From: an uncultured Planctomycetaceae bacterium
Lineage (GTDB): Bacteria > Planctomycetota > Planctomycetia > Pirellulales > Pirellulaceae
Direction of reading: 5' to 3'
Assembly (NCBI GenBank): GCA_903927685.1
Contig: CAIYOB010000579.1
Location: forward strand, 1 to 9,036
DNA length: 9,036 nt
Under the pieces are notes generated by a model. That model was not told the origin of the DNA and ran no database searches. It saw only the letters and a program-made list of their open reading frames with translations. The stretch's first letter is position 1. Every line of letters starts with the position of its first letter. Position numbers and translations under genes: made by a program. Shown piece after piece: positions 6,282-9,036 of the stretch.

Positions 6282-9036
6282 ATGCGGCGTGAAGGACGAC
6301 TTGGCCACAGTCTCGGGGCGATCGCCGCGTGGCGGTTACACCGATGTCATGCGCTCGCCGTCTTGGCACTGCTAGTCGGGAGTGTCACCGGCATTCCGGC
6401 GGCGGCTCAAACCGCCGATCCGCTCGCGGATTTCGTCAGCGACGCGGCGGCCGGCCTGTCCCTGACGCATCGCCAGGACTGGGGCGATTTCGGCCTGAAC
6501 ACTGCGGCCGCCCGCAGCGGCGCGGTGGGCTCGCCGATGCAGATCGGCCAGACCGGGTACGCCCGGGGCTTGGGCCACCACGCCAACGGTGAAATCGTGA
6601 TCGACTTGCGCGGCCAGTACACAACCTTCCGCACCGGGATCGGTGTCCAGTGGCAAGGCGGCAATCGCGGCAGCGTGACGTTCCGGATCGCGGTTGATGG
6701 GCAGACCGTCTTCGAGGCCGGGCCGATGTCCGACAGCGATCCGGCGAAGCAAGTCGAGTTGCCGGTGGCCGGCGCGCGGGAGTTGCGGCTGATCGCCAGC
6801 GACAGCGGCGACGGGATCGGCTGCGACATGGCCAACTGGGCGGAGGCCTGCCTGGTGCGCGATCCGCGCGTGCCGTTCTTCGGACCGGCCCGCGTCGCGA
6901 TCCAAGGCCAGGACGCTCCGCGATCGTTCGAGGCGGCCGGTGGTTGGTCGCTGATCGCCAGTGACTCAGGGCCGCAAATCGCCGTCATGGAGTCCGCGCG
7001 GATGTGGGCCGTCACGGCGGAACGTCGTGAAGAAGTCCAGCTGATCGTCCCGATCCGAAACGTGGTCGAGCCGTTGCGGATCTCGGCCGAAGTGTTTGGC
7101 CTGGGGCAAACACCCGCTGAGGTCGAGCTGTCGCTCGGCAACCAAAGGGTCGTTCGCGAAATCCGCGGTGGTGAATCGGCTGTGCTGCTGACGGAGCCGC
7201 TGGCCGGCGGTGGCGATACACAATTGCTGGCCGTCACCCGCGGCGTGGCAGGCGGCTCGGGCGTTCGCTGGAGCCGCCTGCGTTGCGTCCGTGGCGACCA
7301 GGCGTTCGACGTCCCGCTGACGCTGCCCAAGACTCCCGAGACGTTGCCGCCTCCCGTGCTGCCCGCGTTGCGGCCCGCTCTGGAACGGCAGTTGATCGAG
7401 TGGGATTGGCGGATGCAGGACGGCATCGGCACGCCGCGCGAACCTCGCTCCTGGTCCCAGGCGATCCAGACGACGCAGGAACGTGGCGACCGGCTGCTCG
7501 AGAATCTGGCCGCCACCGGTGTCCCGTTGGATGACCTGACGAAACGGTGGGACCAGTTGCGGTCCGAGCAGCAGCGACTGGCCGCCGCCGAAGCCACCGA
7601 CGCTCAGTGGGAATCGCTGTGGCGCGACGTCCACTCGCTGCGACGCGAGATCGCCTTTCGCAATCCCCTGGCCCAGGTCGGGCCCCTGTTGTTCGTGAAG
7701 CACGTACCCAGCAGCTTCAGTCATCAGCTGACTCAGTACGCCGGCCGCTGTGCGCGGCCGGGGGGTGGGGTCTTCGTGCTCGACGCGCCGGGCCAGTCGC
7801 TGCAGTGCCGCCAACTGGGCGAACTGCCCGCGGGCAGCTATCTGTCGCCCGACGTCTCCTGGGACGGCCGCCGGGTGCTGTTCTCGTTCTGCCAGACGGA
7901 CCCCGCGACGACTGACTGGCGGTCCAACGAACAACAGTACTACCGGCTGTACGAAATGGCCGCCGACGGATCGGATCTGCGCCAGTTGACCAACGAGGGC
8001 TTTGACGACTTTGCGCCGCGTTACCTGCCGGACGGCAAGCTGCTGTTCCTGTCGACCCGCCGCGGCGGTTTCCATCGCTGTGGCCGCGGCCCTTGTCCCG
8101 TCCACGCCATGGCCATCGCCGACGCAGACGGCTCGAATCCGCATCCCATTTCGTTCCACGAGACGCATGAATGGGATCCCGCCGTGCTGAACGACGGACG
8201 CGTGATCTACACCCGCTGGGACTACGTGGATCGGCACGCCGTGTTCTATCAACAGCTGTGGAGTGTCCGGCCGGACGGCAGCGACGTGCGGGCGTTTTTC
8301 GGCAACAACACGCTAAATCCCGTCGGCGTCTGGGAAGCGCGGCCCGTGCCCGGCTCGAATCGGGTCATGGCCACGGCGGCGGCGCATCACGCCATGACGG
8401 CCGGCTCGATCATCCTGCTGGACGTCGCCCGTGGGATCGATGGGCTGGACCCGGTCACGCGTTTGACGCCGGACGTGCTGTTCCCCGAAAGCGAGGCTCC
8501 GGTCGGCCACTGGTACAATCCGGCCGGAGTTCCGGCGCGTCCCGAACCGTCAGTCGAGGAAAAACGTTGGCCGGGGCACTGCTATCGGACGCCCTATCCG
8601 CTGTCGGAAGACTACTTCCTGGCCGCGTACAGTTACGAACCGCTGATTGGCGAGCCGGATGCGAATCGGGCCAACATGTTCGGCATCTACCTGGTCGACC
8701 GCTTTGGCAACAAGGAGTTGATTTACCGCGACGCCAACATCGGCAGCTTGTGGCCGATGCCGTTGCGGGCACGCCCGCGTCCGCCGGTCATCTCGTCGGC
8801 CCTAGCGGAGACCGCACCGGGCGAAGGCACGTTCTTCATGCAGAACGTATACGAGAGTTGGCCGCAATTGTCGGGCGTTCAGGAGACGATTCACGCCTTG
8901 CGGATCGTCCAAGTGCTGCCCAAGACAACACCGAACGCGAACTCGCCGCGGGTGGGCCTGGCCAACGCTTCGCCCGGCAAGCAGGTGCTGGGGACGGTGC
9001 CCGTCGAACCGGACGGTTCGGCGTACTTCCGCGCCC
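6282..9036 (+). CDS. Exported NPCBM-domain protein related to hydrazine synthase subunit alpha (partial, runs off right edge)
   Basis: The frame from ATG 6282 is open for 918 codons to the window end. AAGG (6268-6271) lies ten bases upstream. Residues 1-42 are a signal peptide (ALAVLALLVGSVTG, cleavage near PAAA-Q). Residues about 80-195 match an NPCBM/NEW2 sugar-binding domain: GLGHHANGEIVIDL (from 96), VTFRIAVDGQTVFEAGP, LRLIASDSGDGIGCDMANW. A second beta region (about 197-350), a proline-rich hinge and a helical segment (about 366-458) follow. FRNPL (459-463) and LLFVKH (469-474) open a beta-propeller-like region with repeats such as SPDVSWDGRRVLFS, CGRGPCPVH (600-608), SFHETHEWDP (624-633) and YTRWDYVDR (643-651). 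These blocks are typical of planctomycete HzsA-related proteins. True HzsA makes hydrazine in anammox bacteria with c-type hemes; relatives in ordinary planctomycetes have no known substrate. The usual C-terminal CxxCH heme motif would lie beyond the window, so heme binding cannot be confirmed. Confidence 0.85.
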   Translation, partial: MRREGRLGHSLGAIAAWRLHRCHALAVLALLVGSVTGIPAAAQTADPLADFVSDAAAGLSLTHRQDWGDFGLNTAAARSGAVGSPMQIGQTGYARGLGHHANGEIVIDLRGQYTTFRTGIGVQWQGGNRGSVTFRIAVDGQTVFEAGPMSDSDPAKQVELPVAGARELRLIASDSGDGIGCDMANWAEACLVRDPRVPFFGPARVAIQGQDAPRSFEAAGGWSLIASDSGPQIAVMESARMWAVTAERREEVQLIVPIRNVVEPLRISAEVFGLGQTPAEVELSLGNQRVVREIRGGESAVLLTEPLAGGGDTQLLAVTRGVAGGSGVRWSRLRCVRGDQAFDVPLTLPKTPETLPPPVLPALRPALERQLIEWDWRMQDGIGTPREPRSWSQAIQTTQERGDRLLENLAATGVPLDDLTKRWDQLRSEQQRLAAAEATDAQWESLWRDVHSLRREIAFRNPLAQVGPLLFVKHVPSSFSHQLTQYAGRCARPGGGVFVLDAPGQSLQCRQLGELPAGSYLSPDVSWDGRRVLFSFCQTDPATTDWRSNEQQYYRLYEMAADGSDLRQLTNEGFDDFAPRYLPDGKLLFLSTRRGGFHRCGRGPCPVHAMAIADADGSNPHPISFHETHEWDPAVLNDGRVIYTRWDYVDRHAVFYQQLWSVRPDGSDVRAFFGNNTLNPVGVWEARPVPGSNRVMATAAAHHAMTAGSIILLDVARGIDGLDPVTRLTPDVLFPESEAPVGHWYNPAGVPARPEPSVEEKRWPGHCYRTPYPLSEDYFLAAYSYEPLIGEPDANRANMFGIYLVDRFGNKELIYRDANIGSLWPMPLRARPRPPVISSALAETAPGEGTFFMQNVYESWPQLSGVQETIHALRIVQVLPKTTPNANSPRVGLANASPGKQVLGTVPVEPDGSAYFRA

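Noticed and set aside
8079..8105. A c-type heme site at Cys600-His608
   Set aside because: The spacing is C-x4-C-x2-H, with no CxxCH. The family's heme motif is expected further downstream, outside the window.
6407..8252. Two long minus-strand frames (6407-7597 and 6966-8252)
   Set aside because: They lie antisense to the HzsA-like gene, whose plus frame has signal peptide, NPCBM and HzsA family blocks throughout; the minus translations are low-complexity.

Overview
The window looks like chromosomal DNA from a high-GC planctomycete, probably of the Pirellula/Rhodopirellula type. Four things point there: the strong third-position G/C bias; the loosely packed genes with long spacers; the large exported multidomain proteins; and, most clearly, a secreted NPCBM protein related to hydrazine synthase subunit alpha (HzsA), preceded by an exported NIPSNAP protein. 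No rRNA, tRNA, CRISPR array, transposase or phage gene was seen.

Layout, left to right. At the left edge a minus-strand gene runs out of the window; only its first 56 residues are visible, and they resemble the start of Swt1-like HEPN proteins (tentative). After a spacer comes a small, unrecognised plus-strand gene of about 100 codons. It converges, 18 bp apart, on a 911-residue minus-strand exported protein built as jellyroll, central glycoside-hydrolase-like region, helical region, jellyroll. A 314-bp spacer with a perfect 8-bp hairpin separates that gene from a 90-residue helical, probably coiled-coil, plus-strand protein. That small gene converges on a minus-strand DinB/DUF1569-like gene. 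The 145 bp between them hold a large palindromic element of about 95 bp with a perfect 12-bp core stem.

A 526-bp spacer follows. Then two plus-strand genes lie 54 bp apart and probably form one transcription unit: an exported protein with two tandem NIPSNAP domains, and an HzsA-related protein that runs off the right edge after 918 codons. The latter has a signal peptide, an NPCBM domain, a second beta region, a helical region and a beta-propeller-like HzsA-type region. In relatives a c-type heme motif usually follows soon after the point where this window ends, so the decisive part is just outside.

The right half thus encodes a probable periplasmic or cell-surface module (NIPSNAP plus HzsA-like protein) of unknown substrate. 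The left half holds an unrelated exported sugar-binding-like protein and small conserved proteins. I see no complete defence system; the only hint of one is the N-terminal fragment at the left edge. The features most worth following are the HzsA-like gene, the NIPSNAP duplication and the palindrome between the convergent genes.
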